This document shows positions 12,155-22,693 of a DNA stretch of 64,000 bases, in pieces. The position numbers and the translations under genes were made by a program. The stretch covers positions 558,001 to 622,000 of the forward strand of contig JAUJYN010000038.1 in the NCBI GenBank assembly GCA_030737835.1, in the 5' to 3' direction. Origin of the DNA: Acorus gramineus. Taxonomy: Eukaryota; Streptophyta; Magnoliopsida; Acorales; Acoraceae. The notes below the pieces were generated by a model that saw nothing but the letters and a program-made list of their open reading frames with translations, made no database searches and was not told where the DNA came from. Numbering within the stretch: position 1 is the stretch's first letter; each line of letters begins with the position of its first letter.

Positions 12155-14728
12155 TGTCACGCCCCATGGCGGCCGTCCCCGGGACGTGGCAAGTGTATAT
12201 ATGATATCAGCAGTCTAAACAGGAGGTCAGTAATATACCCTAAACAACATCAACATTTCAACACAGACAACAATGAGGCTGACATGATATATACACAAAT
12301 AGCGGAAGCTAAAAGACTGAATCTGTAACTCAAAGACATATTACAGACTCGATCATAATCAACTGTCCTGTGAGAGCCAATATATACAATGACATCCAAA
12401 TATAATACAAAGTGTGCCCAAGCACAGAATACAATACATACAAATAAAAAAGGGATGCTGATAGCCTCTAACACTCGCGGAAATGTGGCGCTGCACCGCT
12501 ACTGCTGAGGTCCCTCGGGGAGCTCCTCCTCCTGATCCGACTCAGATAACACTGGAGAAAAATATATGCGAGGGGTGAGCCACACGCTCAGTGAATAGCA
12601 CAACCCATGCATCACAATTCATATTAACCACAAGTAATTATTCAAAGCCTCAAAGTGGCAGAAACTACACAATCTAGTGGGTCGCTACATCGCCGACCCA
12701 CCACACCCTCACCCTCACCCCTCAATAGGTGACATAGGATATTGAGACTGACTATGTTGTTAATCACCCTTGGTCCACCGATAGTCTCTCCTCCACTCCG
12801 TAGCCGCTTGGCCTACTCCCACACTTCAGCACAATCCGAATCCAAATCAGGAGATACCTACTGATGGGAGCCCTTTGACGGGACGGCCTTTCTAACGCTG
12901 GGGCAGTCACTATACGGATCCAACGAAGGGAACAAAAACAGCCTATCCATACGCATACGATCCACTCGTATCCGCAGTATTCCCTTAACTGGAAAAAGAA
13001 CCCCTTGGGAGGGCACCATGAGGTCCCGATATAGGATATCCCGAGAACCAAACAAGGAACACGGAGTACCCTTGTTATATATGTGTCACTTTTAGCCTTC
13101 TGGTAACCATTGGAGCATTTTGGCAGTTTTTGAGTTTTTTTCATTTTTCGATCGGAACCGCTAAAATTTTGGACTGTTAGCTATCGTCCTGTGTTTGAGG
13201 ACTCTGATTGAAAATCTAACTGCATATTATGTGTCCTGGTGCCATTCTAAGCCACTCACAAAAATTTCATCGAATTCCGGTAACGTTTCAGAAATTTCAC
13301 AGTTCCGGGGCGTATCCGGGTTTTGACCGAGCGAGAAGTCATTGGGAGAGTTGACTCGGTCAAAGTGGGCCCATGACTTGGTCAACCCTTTTTGTTTTTT
13401 TGTGTGGTTGGGTTGACCCAAGTCAAATCCCACTTAAAACCTCTCTTAGCCCTAATTAAGCTTGGTTAACCCTAATCTAAGTGGTTGACTTATATAAGTG
13501 AGAGCTAAATTTGCCCCCCACTATTCATCATCTTCTCAAATGGTTTTTCTCTCTCCCCCTCTCTCTTTTTCTTGATTTTGAGCTACCTAGAGTGCTTGAA
13601 ACTCAAAACTCAAAGCATAGAAAGGTTAGATCTCATCCCGATCTATCTACCGGTAGTCTCGGATTCGAGTTCCCACTTGTTTGACCCCCTCTTACCCCCT
13701 CTTTTCTCCCCTGATTTCAGCCATTTCGAGGGCTGAGGAAGAGCTCGGTGGTGGAGGGCTTTGGGGAGGCGTTTCGGTGCCCGAAGAGCTCCCGGTTCCC
13801 TTCTCTTCCTCTCCTTTCCCTTGGGTAAGCTCTCTTTCCTTCCTTTTCTTGCTTAGATGCTTGTTAGGAGGGGGTTTTGGGTGTGTGGTGGCTGTTGGGG
13901 GCTGTTGGTGGTGGTCGGTGGTGGTTAGGGGCGATCGGAGGCCACTGGTGGCCGGGGGGTGGTGGAGAGGTGCTCGGGCAGGGTGGTTGGCTGTCTCGGG
14001 CAGCAGGCAGCACAGGCAGCGCAGCAGGCAGGCGCAGCAGGCGTGCAGTGGCAGGGCGCGCGCGCACGTGCGCGCGGGCGTGCGCTCGGGTGGAGCTAGA
14101 GGGCGTGCTGGGCGCGGGTGTGCTGGACGCTGGGCACGCTGGGCGCTGGACACTGGGCGCTGGGCGCTGGACGTTGGACGCTGGTCGTGGGCGATGGGGT
14201 GCTGCGCGCAGGGCGCCGTGCGGGAGCGTGTGCGCGGAGCGCTGTGCAGGGGCGCAGGAGTGCTGTGCGCGCGCGGTGTGGCGAGGCCGGTAGTGCGCGC
14301 AGGGTGCGCGCGGGGTGAGGCGCTGGGCGCGGGGCGTGCGGTGTGCGCGCGGGCTGCTGCGCTGGGGCGCAGTGAGCGCGCGGTGCACCCGGGGAGCTCG
14401 GCGGAGTGTCTTGGCGTGCGGGCAGGGGCTCGGCAGGGCGCCTGGGTGCGCGGGCTGGGGCGCGGCTGTTATATATGTGTCACTTTTAACCTGCTGGTAA
14501 CCGTTGGAGCGTTCTGGCAGTTTTTCTTTTTTTTTCGGTTTTCGATCGGAACCGCTAATTTTTGGACTGTTAGCTATCGTCCTGAGCTAGAGGACTCCGA
14601 TTGGAAATCTAACTGTATATTTGGTGTCCTGGTGCCATTTTAGGCCTCTCACGAAAATTTCATCAAATTCCGGTAACGTTCCCAAAATTTCACAGTTCCG
14701 GGGCGTATCTGGGTTTTTAAGTCGCACA

Positions 14729-14737
14729 CTATATAAA
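14729..14737 (+). promoter_or_regulatory. LTR TATA box
   Basis: CTATATAAA about 260 bp into the LTR, ahead of a CT-rich tract (14788-14815) and the 25-nt palindrome at 14864-14888. Probable core promoter. Confidence 0.55.
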
Positions 14738-14863
14738 GGTGGGATCTAATTTCGAAATCACTATTCATCATCCCTACCAACTTGATTTTCTCTCTCCCCT
14801 CTCTCCTTTTCTCACTTTTGAGCCCCCTAGAGCCCTCAAACCTAAAAACCTAAAACCTAGGAA

Positions 14864-14888
14864 GTGTAGATCGGGTCCCGATCTACAC
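14864..14888. promoter_or_regulatory. Perfect 12-bp inverted repeat (stem-loop) in LTR leader
   Basis: GTGTAGATCGGG, one base, then its exact reverse complement. Equivalent copies lie at 1331-1355 (perfect) and 6228-6252 (one mismatch), with weaker ones near 46221 and 54332. It lies between the TATA box and the putative first splice donor. Confidence 0.6.
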
Positions 14889-15054
14889 CCCGGTGGTTTC
14901 AAATCTCGATTCCGACGAGTTTGACCCCTCCGTCCGCCCTCTCTTCTCCTCTGTTTTGGCCCATTTCGGAGGTGGGAGTAGATCCGGGTGGTGGAAGCCT
15001 TTGGGGAAAGGTTTCGGCACGCGGAGAGCGTCCGGACTTCACTTCCTTCCCTTG

Positions 15055-16321
15055 GTAAGCCCTATTTCCCCTCTTTTCTTGTTTAGATGGATGTTAGGGG
15101 TTGGGTGGAGGTCGGCGGCTGTGGGTGGCCGTCGGAGGGCTGTGGAGGTGGTCGGAGGTCGGTGGGTGGTGGTAGAGGTGCTCGGGTATGGGTGGGGGAT
15201 GGTCTCGGGCAGCAGGTAGCACCGGCAGCAGCACAGCAGCGCAGCAGGCTAGGTGCGCGCGTGCGTGCGCGTGCTGGTCGTGCTGGGAGTGCGGGTGCTG
15301 GGCGCGCGGGTGTGCTGGGCCTGCGGGCGCTGGGCGTGCTGCGGCTGGGTACACCCGGGAGGGCTGGTGCTGGGGAGCTGGTCGAGCGGTGAGGAGCTGG
15401 GCGAGCTGTGCGCGAGGAGCTGGGTAGGACTAGCCGGGTAGGCTGGGAGCAGGCGCACCAGTTTGCCGGGTGCGCGAGCGCGTGCGCGCGGGCGCCCGCG
15501 CTGGCGTGCGCTCGGGGGGTGCAGGGGGAGGCATGCGGGTAGGCAGGCTGTGGACTGTGCGCGCGGGCAGGCCGGGCTGGCAGACTGGGCGCGCAGGCGA
15601 GCAGGGCAGGAGGTGCTCGGGCATCAGGCGAGCAGTGCCGGGCGTGCAGGCGAACGGTGCTCGTGCCACTCGGCGACGCGTGCAGGCAGGCAACGCGGGC
15701 AGCAGCGTGGGCATGCTGGCAGGCGCGCTGGGCGCGTGCTGCCAGGCGCGCTGGGCACGTGTTGCGCGTGCGTGCGTGTGGGCGCTGGGTGAGGGTCCCG
15801 GGTGCTGGGCGCTGAGCGTCGGGTGCTGGGCCGCGGATACCGGGCGCTGGGCTGAGGCGCAGGCGTGCGCGCATGGTGCGTGCGGGTAGAGGCAAGTGGT
15901 GCGTGCGGGTAGAGGCAAGTGGTGCGCGCGGGGTGCGCGTGGAGCTAGGTGGTGCGCGTAGGGTGCGCGCGGGGAGAGGCGCTGCGCACGGGGCGTGCGG
16001 GGTGCTCGCGGGCCAGCGCGAGGCGTGCGGGGTGTGCGCGGGCTGCTGCGCTGGGGCGCAGGCGGCGCGCGGTGCACCCGGGAGGTCCGGCGGTGCGCGG
16101 GGTGCGTTGGCTGAGGCGTGACGGTGCACCCGGGCGGTCGGGCGGCTGTGCGGGTGGTTGCCGGCCGTGCGGGTGGTTGCCGGGGGTGCTCGGGCTAGCG
16201 TGCGTGCGGGTCGTATGCACGTTTGCCCGAGTGTTAGGTGTTTAGTTGTGGGTTTTGTATGTTTGGGTATTTTTAGAGTATTTATGTATTGTTCTCACCA
16301 TATTGAATGTCTGTCTTGCAG
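15055..16321 (+). other. Putative first LTR-leader intron
   Basis: Donor TTG|GTAAGC at 15055 and acceptor CTTGCAG ending at 16321 enclose the GC-rich core. The short exon-like stretch 16322-16357 follows, and a second conserved donor CCG|GTGAGT starts at 16358. Confidence 0.5.
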
Positions 16322-16357
16322 ATCTAGACGGACGGTCGCGCGACGACCCAGATACCG

Positions 16358-17602
16358 GTGAGTGGGACAATCCAACCCAGTAGAGAGGGGTCATACGCAT
16401 TTGGGCGTATACCGACCTCTCCTGGGGCACCATGGATGTATATTAACCTGCAGTAATATGTAATCCATGCTTGTATGATTTACATGTAGAATGCATGCTA
16501 CCCTAGTCTTTGTATGTTAGGGACTTGCACCCTTAGGATATGTGTATGAGCCATGCACCATGTCCCCTGTTTTCATGCTAGGAAACCTCGGCCTATGCAT
16601 GCGTCCTACTAGTTTATTTATTAAATTAAATGCTAGTGTATGTTAAATCGCATGCCTTAGATAATATTATAGGGAGGAGCCTTGCGAGGTCAACATTGAG
16701 ACCCGGGTTAGGGTGCTCCGTGTTCCTTGTTTGGTTGTCGGGATGTCCTATATCGGGACCTCATGCTGCCCTCCCAAGGTTTCTAGTCCCAATAATATTA
16801 TAGGTAATGTTGTATGATTAGTATGACTATTAGCATGTTAGTGAATATTATAGGGGAGGGGCCTTGCGAGGACAGTGGTGAGACCCGGGTTAGGGTACTC
16901 CGTGTTCCTTGTTTGGTTGTCGGGGTATCCTATATCGGAAACTCACGCCGCCCTCCCGAGTTCTTTCCCCCAATGATATTACAACCTTGCTCTTATTTTA
17001 CTTATTTCCCCGCATCGTGGTTATGCGCCCTGGAGGAACTCTGAGGAATTCATGACATTTGAGTCGTTGTGATATGTTGTCGGCGGATCCGAGTGGATCA
17101 TATGCGTATGGATAGGCTGTCCTGTTTCCCCTCGATGGACCCGGTGGAGACTGCCCCAGCGTTAGAAAGACCGTCCCTTCCAAGGGTTCCCATTAGTAGG
17201 CGCCTCCTGATTTGGTTTCGGACTGGGCTGAAGTTGTGGGTGAAAACCAAGCGGCCTACGGAGTGGAGGAGAGACTATCGGTGGACCAAGGGTGACCAAC
17301 AGCCTAGTCAGTCCCAAAATCCTATGTCACCCGTGGTAGGGTGAGGGTGAGGGTGTAGTGGGTTGGCGATGAGCGACCTACTGGATTTGTGGTTGGATGA
17401 TTATCAGTCCCAATAGCCTATGTCACCCATTGATGGGTGAGGGTGAGGGTGTGGTGGTTCGGCGAGGTACGAACCACTGGATTAGGTTGTTATGTATTAG
17501 AGGCTGGATAAATAATGGAATTGTGGTAAATATTGTCTGTGATGCATGGGTTGTGCTATTCACTGAGCGTGTGGCTCACCCCTTGCATATGTTTTTCCCC
17601 AG
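16358..17602 (+). other. Putative second LTR-leader intron
   Basis: Donor CCG|GTGAGTGGG at 16358. The acceptor TTTTTCCCCAG ends at 17602, in front of a conserved stretch with GAG-rich coding-like composition. The same pair occurs in the other copies (for example CTCCAG near 10412, 19290 and 35546). Confidence 0.42.
16672..16791 (+). mobile_element. ~120-bp MITE-like module, copy with ATAATATTATA direct repeats
   Basis: Starts GGGAGGAGCCTTGCGAGG and ends CCTCCCAAGGTTTCTAGTCC. The inner ends are imperfect inverted repeats (CCTTGCGAGGTC against CCTTGGGAGGGC). ATAATATTATA occurs at 16661-16671 and 16792-16802. A diverged second copy follows at about 16853-16971. The corresponding empty site is at 9888-9897. 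Confidence 0.7.
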
Positions 17603-18547
17603 TGGTCACTGAGCCTGAGCTAGAGCCGGAGCAGCAGTTGGAGCTTTCCGAGGGATTCCTTCAGTAGCGGAGCAGCGCCACGTTCCGCGAGTGCCAGAGG
17701 TTATCAGCATCCCTTCTTGGCTGTATGTATTTGATTTCCGTGCTTGGCACGCGTTTGTATATGTTCAGTTGTATTTGTGTATATTGGCTCTCACAGGACA
17801 GATGATTGAGTATCGAGTCTGTAGAATGTTTATTTACAGATTCAGTCTTTTGCTTCCGCATTTGGTGTATATATCATGTCAGCCCTTTGTTGTCTGTGTG
17901 TCATTCTGGTTGTTTGTGTATGATATATTGTTGACCTCCTGTGTAGATTCTGATATTATATATACACTTGCCGTGTCCCAGGGTTGGCCGCCCTGGGGCG
18001 TGACAGCAGCGGTGCATCCGGGGGCGGGTAGCCGTGCGGGTGGTTGCTGAGGGTTCGGGAGTGAGTCGGAGTGCTCGGGCTCACGTGCGTACAGGCCGTA
18101 TGTACGCTTGTCCGAGTGTTGGGTATTTTTAGAGTATTTTTGTGTATTTTGTGGTATTTTTGTGTATTTTACTCACCTAGTTGGTTACCCTGTCTTGCAG
18201 ATCTTGACGGACGGTCGCGCGACGACCCGGTTACCGGTGAGTGGGACAACCCAACCCAGTTGGGAGGCGCTATATGCACTTGGGCGTATACCGTCCTCCC
18301 TTGGGGTACCGCAGTTGATATTAACTTGTTAATTGTAATCCATGCAAGCATGATTAATGTGTAGAATGCATGCCACCCTAGACTTGTATGTTAGGGACTT
18401 GCACCCTTAGGATATGTGTATGAGCCGTGCATCCTGTCACCTCGTTATCATGATAGGAAAGCCTCGACCTATGTATGAGTCCTATTAGTTTGATTTATTT
18501 AATTAAATGCAAACTTATGATATTGTAGCATGCCTTAGGGAATATTA

Positions 18548-18663
18548 AGGGGCCTTGCGAGGTAAACATTGAGACCCGGGCTAGGGTACTCCGTGTTCCT
18601 TGTTTGGTTGACGGGATGTCCTATATCGGGACCTCAGGTTGCCCTCCCAAGGTTTCTTTTCCC
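18548..18663 (+). mobile_element. ~120-bp MITE-like module
   Basis: Same module in the middle LTR (CCTTGCGAGG ... CCTCCCAAGG), flanked by AATATTA and ATTATTATTA. Right flank decayed. Confidence 0.6.
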
Positions 18664-19846
18664 TATTATTATTATATATAATTTCCCCGCATCTTGGTTA
18701 TGCGCGCTGGAGGAATTCTGAAGAATTCAGAACATTAGAGTTATTGAGATGTGTTGTCGGCGGATCCGAGTGGATCATATGCGTATGGATGGGCTGTTCT
18801 GCTCCTTTCGTTGGATCCGTGTAGATACTACCCCGGCGTTAGAAAGGCTGTCCCGTGCAGGGGCTCCCATCAGTAGGCACCTCCTGATTTGGGACGGACT
18901 GTGTTGAATGTGGGGGTGGCCAAGCGGCCTACGGAGTGGGGAGAGACTATCGGTGGACCAAGGGTGACCAACAGCCTAGTCAGTCCCAATAGCCTATGTC
19001 ACCTGTTGAGGGGTGAGAGTGAGGGTGTGGTGGGCCGGCGATGTGGCGACCCACTGGATTGTGTAAGGATGATTATCAGCCTATTAATTCCCAACATCCT
19101 TTCTCACCTATTGAGGGGTGAGGGTGAGGGTGAGGGTGTGGTGGTTCGGCGATATAACGAACCCCCAGATTGTGTTGTTTATGCCACTTTGAGGCTTTTG
19201 CTGATTAATTGTGGTTAATATGAATTGTGATGCATGGGTTGTGCTATTCACTGAGCGTGTGGCTCACCCCTCGCATAATATTTTTCTCCAGTGATTACCG
19301 AGGCGGACTTGAAGGAGGAGCTTCCCGAGCGACTGCACCAGTAGCGGAGTAGCGCGACGTCCCTCGAGTTTTGAGGCCATCAGCATCCTTCCTTTTATTG
19401 TATGTATATATTCTGTGCTTGGGCACCCATCTTGGATTGTATTTGGATGTATATGTGTTTATATTGGCTCTCACAGGACATATGATTATGTATCGAGTCT
19501 GTAAACTGTTGTTGATTTACAGATTCAGTCTTTTTAGCTTCCGCTATCTGTGTATACATCATGTCAGTCTCTTTGTTGTCTGTGTTGTCTTTTTTGCTGT
19601 TGTTTATGGCATGTTATTGATCTCCTGTATTGACTGCTGATATCATGTATACGCTTGCCGCGTCCCGGGGACGGCCGCCCTGGGGCGTGACACCGGGTCT
19701 CAACGCTGACTTCGCAAGGCCCCTTAATCCAGAGAAGGGAGACTCTACTAATGTCATGAATTCTTCAGAATTCCTCCAGGGCGCATAACTAAGATGCGGG
19801 GAACATATATAATAATAACGAGGTTATAATATTATCTGGTAAAGAG

Positions 19847-19962
19847 ACCTTGGGAGGGCACTACGAGGTCCCGATATAGGACATCCCAACAACCAAACAA
19901 GGAACACGGAGTACCCTAGCCCGGGTCTCAATGTTGACCTCGCAAGGCCCCTTATAATATTC
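19847..19962 (-). mobile_element. ~120-bp MITE-like module
   Basis: Minus-strand copy at the usual site in the outer LTR. The same LTR also has an extra copy at another position (about 13012-13072 plus 19693-19735), which the middle LTR split. Confidence 0.6.
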
Positions 19963-21856
19963 TCTAAGGCTAAAATACCATAAGTTCGCATTTAATTTAA
20001 ACTAATAGGACACATGCATAGGTCGAGGCTTTCCTAGCATGAAAACATGGAGACAGGATGCATGGCTCTTACACATATCCTAAGGGTGTAAGTCCCTAAC
20101 ATACAAGGGCTAGGGTGGCATGCATACTACATATTAATCATGCTTGCATAGATTACATATTATACAAGTTAATATTAAACTATGGTGCCCCAGGGGAGGA
20201 CGGTATACGCCCAAGTGCATATAGCGCCTCCCTACTGGGTTGGATTGCCCCACTCACCAATAACTGGGTCATCGCACGACCGTCTGTCAAGATCTGCAAG
20301 ACAGGGGAATTAACTCGGTGAGTAAAATACACAAATATATACAAAAATACACTAAAATACCCAACACTCGGACAAGCGTACATACGGCCTGTACGCATGC
20401 GAGTCCGAGCACCCCGACTCACTCCCGAACCCCCGGGCAGCCGTACGCACGGCCACCCGCCCCAGGCGCACAGCCGCGCCCCAGAACGCGCGCCCAGGCG
20501 CACTGCCAAGCCCCTTCTCGCATGCCCGGACCGCTGCCGAGCCCCCCGGGTGCACCGCACGCTCACTGCGCCCCAGCGCAGCAACTCGCGCGCACACCCG
20601 CACGCCCTGCGCCCCTGCGCAGCACTCCGCACGCACCCCGCGCGCACCACCCGCTCGCCTCACCGCGCGCGCACAACACGCACTGCGCCTCTGCGCAGCG
20701 CTCCGCACGCACGCCCCCGCACGGCCCCCTGCGCACAGCACCCGCATGCGGCTCCGCGCGCACAGCACCCCCGCGCCTCTGCGCAGCGCCCCGCGCGCAC
20801 GCCCCTGGCACGGCGCCCTGCGCGCAGCACCCGCACACTCCTGCTCCACCCGCGCGCACGCCCGCGCGCACGCGCGCGTGCCCTGCCAGCCTGCTCTGCC
20901 CGCCCTGCCTGCCAGCCTGCCTGCCTGCGCTGCCTGCGCTGCCAGCCTACCCGAGACAACCCTACCACCTCCCCGACGGCCACCAATGGCCACCAACAGC
21001 CACCAACAGCCATACATACCCAAAAACACCCTCCTAACATGCATCTAAACAAGAAAAGGAAGGAAAGAAACCTCACCCAAGGAAGGAAAGGAAGGAAGGG
21101 AAGATCGGTTGCTCTTCGCGCACCGAAACACCACCTCCAAGACCACCACCACCGAGATCTCCTTCAGCCCTAAAAATGGCTGAAATCAGAGGAGAAAAGA
21201 GGGCATGAGAGGGGGTCACACATGAGGAAACTTGAAAATGAAACCACCGGAAGATAGATCGGGAGCTCACCTATCTTTTCTCTTCTTAGGGTTTTTGGTT
21301 TTGACCACCCTAACTAGGTCAAATGAGGGTTTTAAAGAGAGGGAGAGAGAGAGAGAGATTTTTGGAGAAGATGATGAATAGTGGGGGAATTTGTCTTGGT
21401 CGTGGGATTTATTTATCCTCACACACACACCACACACTCTCACACCCTCAATTAGTGAAAAAAGATTAGGTTAAGCTAGGATTAGGGAGGTTTAAGTGCA
21501 CTTTGACTTGGGTCAACCCATCCACACTAGAAAACAAAGGGGGTTGACCAAGTCATGGGCCCACATTTGACCAAGTCAAGTCTCCCAATGACTTCTCGCT
21601 CGGTCAAAACCCGGATACGCTTCGGAACTGCGAAATTCTGAAACGTTACCGGAATTCGACAAAATTTTTGTGAGTGGCTCGGAATGGCACCAGGGCACAT
21701 AATATGCAGTTAGATTTTCAATCGGAGCCCTCAACTCAGGGTGACAGCCAAAAGTTTAAAATTTTAGCGGTTCCGATCGAAAAAAATGAAAAAGCTGAAA
21801 AACTGCCAGAATGTTCCAATGGCTACCAGAAGGCTAAAAGTGACACATATATAACA

Positions 21857-22090
21857 AAAATGATGAAGTTGATTCAATTATGAGCAATTCAAATGTGAGA
21901 AAGTCAAAAAAGGAAAAAAATCGGAATTGAATGCCCCCATGCACCGTTCCAAAGAAGGCATTATTAACCGACTGCATTTATTTCATTTGGGAAGTTAAAA
22001 AATACAATTAAGGGTATAAACGGAAATTCAAATCATACCATGTCATGGGGCTTACATGCCTATGAATTAGGGTTTGTCAATCATTTTCCA
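21857..22090. repeat. Terminal part of the FAR1/MULE element (probable TIR at 22030-22090)
   Basis: Continues the FAR1 flank after the solo LTR. The segment around 22040-22090 (ATGGGGCTTACATG ... CAATCATTTTCC) matches the end of another element at 25640-25696 (ATGGGGCTTACATG ... GAATCATTTTCC). I read this as a shared terminal sequence. The exact edge and target duplication are not established. Confidence 0.5.
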
Positions 22091-22683
22091 AGTTGTATGT
22101 ATGTTAAGGAATCCATAGAACAGATTTCGTCCTTCATACTATAAAAATATATACCAAAATTACTTACATTTGAACCCACCAAAGATAATTATATAAACTA
22201 CAAACTCCATTTGTTTTAGGCCCCTTTTGGAATCAAGGTGTGGGCGCCTTGGTAGCTAAAGTCGTCTGCGATAGATAAGCATTATTTTCAAAATTTCTCT
22301 TTACCACGACGGACACTAATGTGTTATTGGTTACATGTCTCTCATGGAATTAGATTATTCCATATAATCCGTGTCATTGGTATAAGGGATAAATTTAGAG
22401 ATAAGTAGGAAAGAATAACTTATTCTGTTTATTATAAAAAAATAATTAGGATAAAGTGTGAACAATTGTTCTAATTTTATAATAAAAATAAGAATTATTT
22501 TTTTCACTGAAAAGTTGATATAACATTTATCCTCACTTTTTGTCTCGATTTAAACCAATAAGTACAAAATTGTTAAACTTCTTCAACCCTTAAAATTAGG
22601 ATAACTTACCCTACACCTTAAACTTTAAACCTTAACCTTTAGCCAATGGTTAATTTTTTTAACACCCAATTATTCGACTCATT
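22091..22683. other. AT-rich non-coding DNA
   Basis: No credible open frame or recognisable repeat. Short poly-A/T runs and simple CTTAA-rich words only. Confidence 0.5.
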
Positions 22684-22693
22684 AAAAAAACAA

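Larger units (their letters stand above)
14467..18005 (+). repeat. Solo LTR (innermost level), TSD GCGGC/GCAGC
   Basis: Starts TGTTATATATGTGTCAC and ends GGGGCGTGACA, 3539 bp. Its 5-bp flanks, GCGGC (14462-14466) and GCAGC (18006-18010), differ at one base. Longer than its relatives because of a large GC-rich core (about 15180-16220) and two tandem copies of the ~120-bp module (16672-16791 and about 16853-16971). Confidence 0.92.
13073..19692 (+). repeat. Solo LTR (middle level), no intact TSD
   Basis: Starts TGTTATATATGTGTCAC at 13073 and ends GGGGCGTGACA at 19692. Its own sequence is 13073-14466 plus 18006-19692 (3081 bp), almost the same length as the outer LTR. It lies inside a copy of the ~120-bp module. 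The flanks ACCCT and CCGGG do not match, and comparison with intact module copies suggests the bases AGC were lost at the right junction. It includes a TATA-like TTATATAA near 13491 and a donor CTTGGGTAAG near 13820-13828. Confidence 0.9.
12155..21856 (-). repeat. Solo LTR (outer level of a three-level nest), TSD AAAAT
   Basis: The minus-strand LTR starts TGTCACGCCCC at 12155 and ends in the reverse of TGTTATATATG at 21856. AAAAT duplications sit at 12150-12154 and 21857-21861. Its own sequence is 12155-13072 plus 19693-21856 (3082 bp in total), interrupted by the plus-strand LTR 13073-19692. It is inserted in the upstream flank of the FAR1 element. The GC-rich part is at about 20390-20950. 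Confidence 0.93.

Noticed and set aside
14893-15219. A frame in LTR exon 1 resembling those at 1108-1326, 46020-46216 and 54109-54327 (HFGGGSRSG, then FLPLVS)
   Set aside because: The shared frame starts from GTG, not ATG, and another subfamily (13681, 33300) does not keep it. Similarity is explained by LTR homology; protein constraint is not shown.
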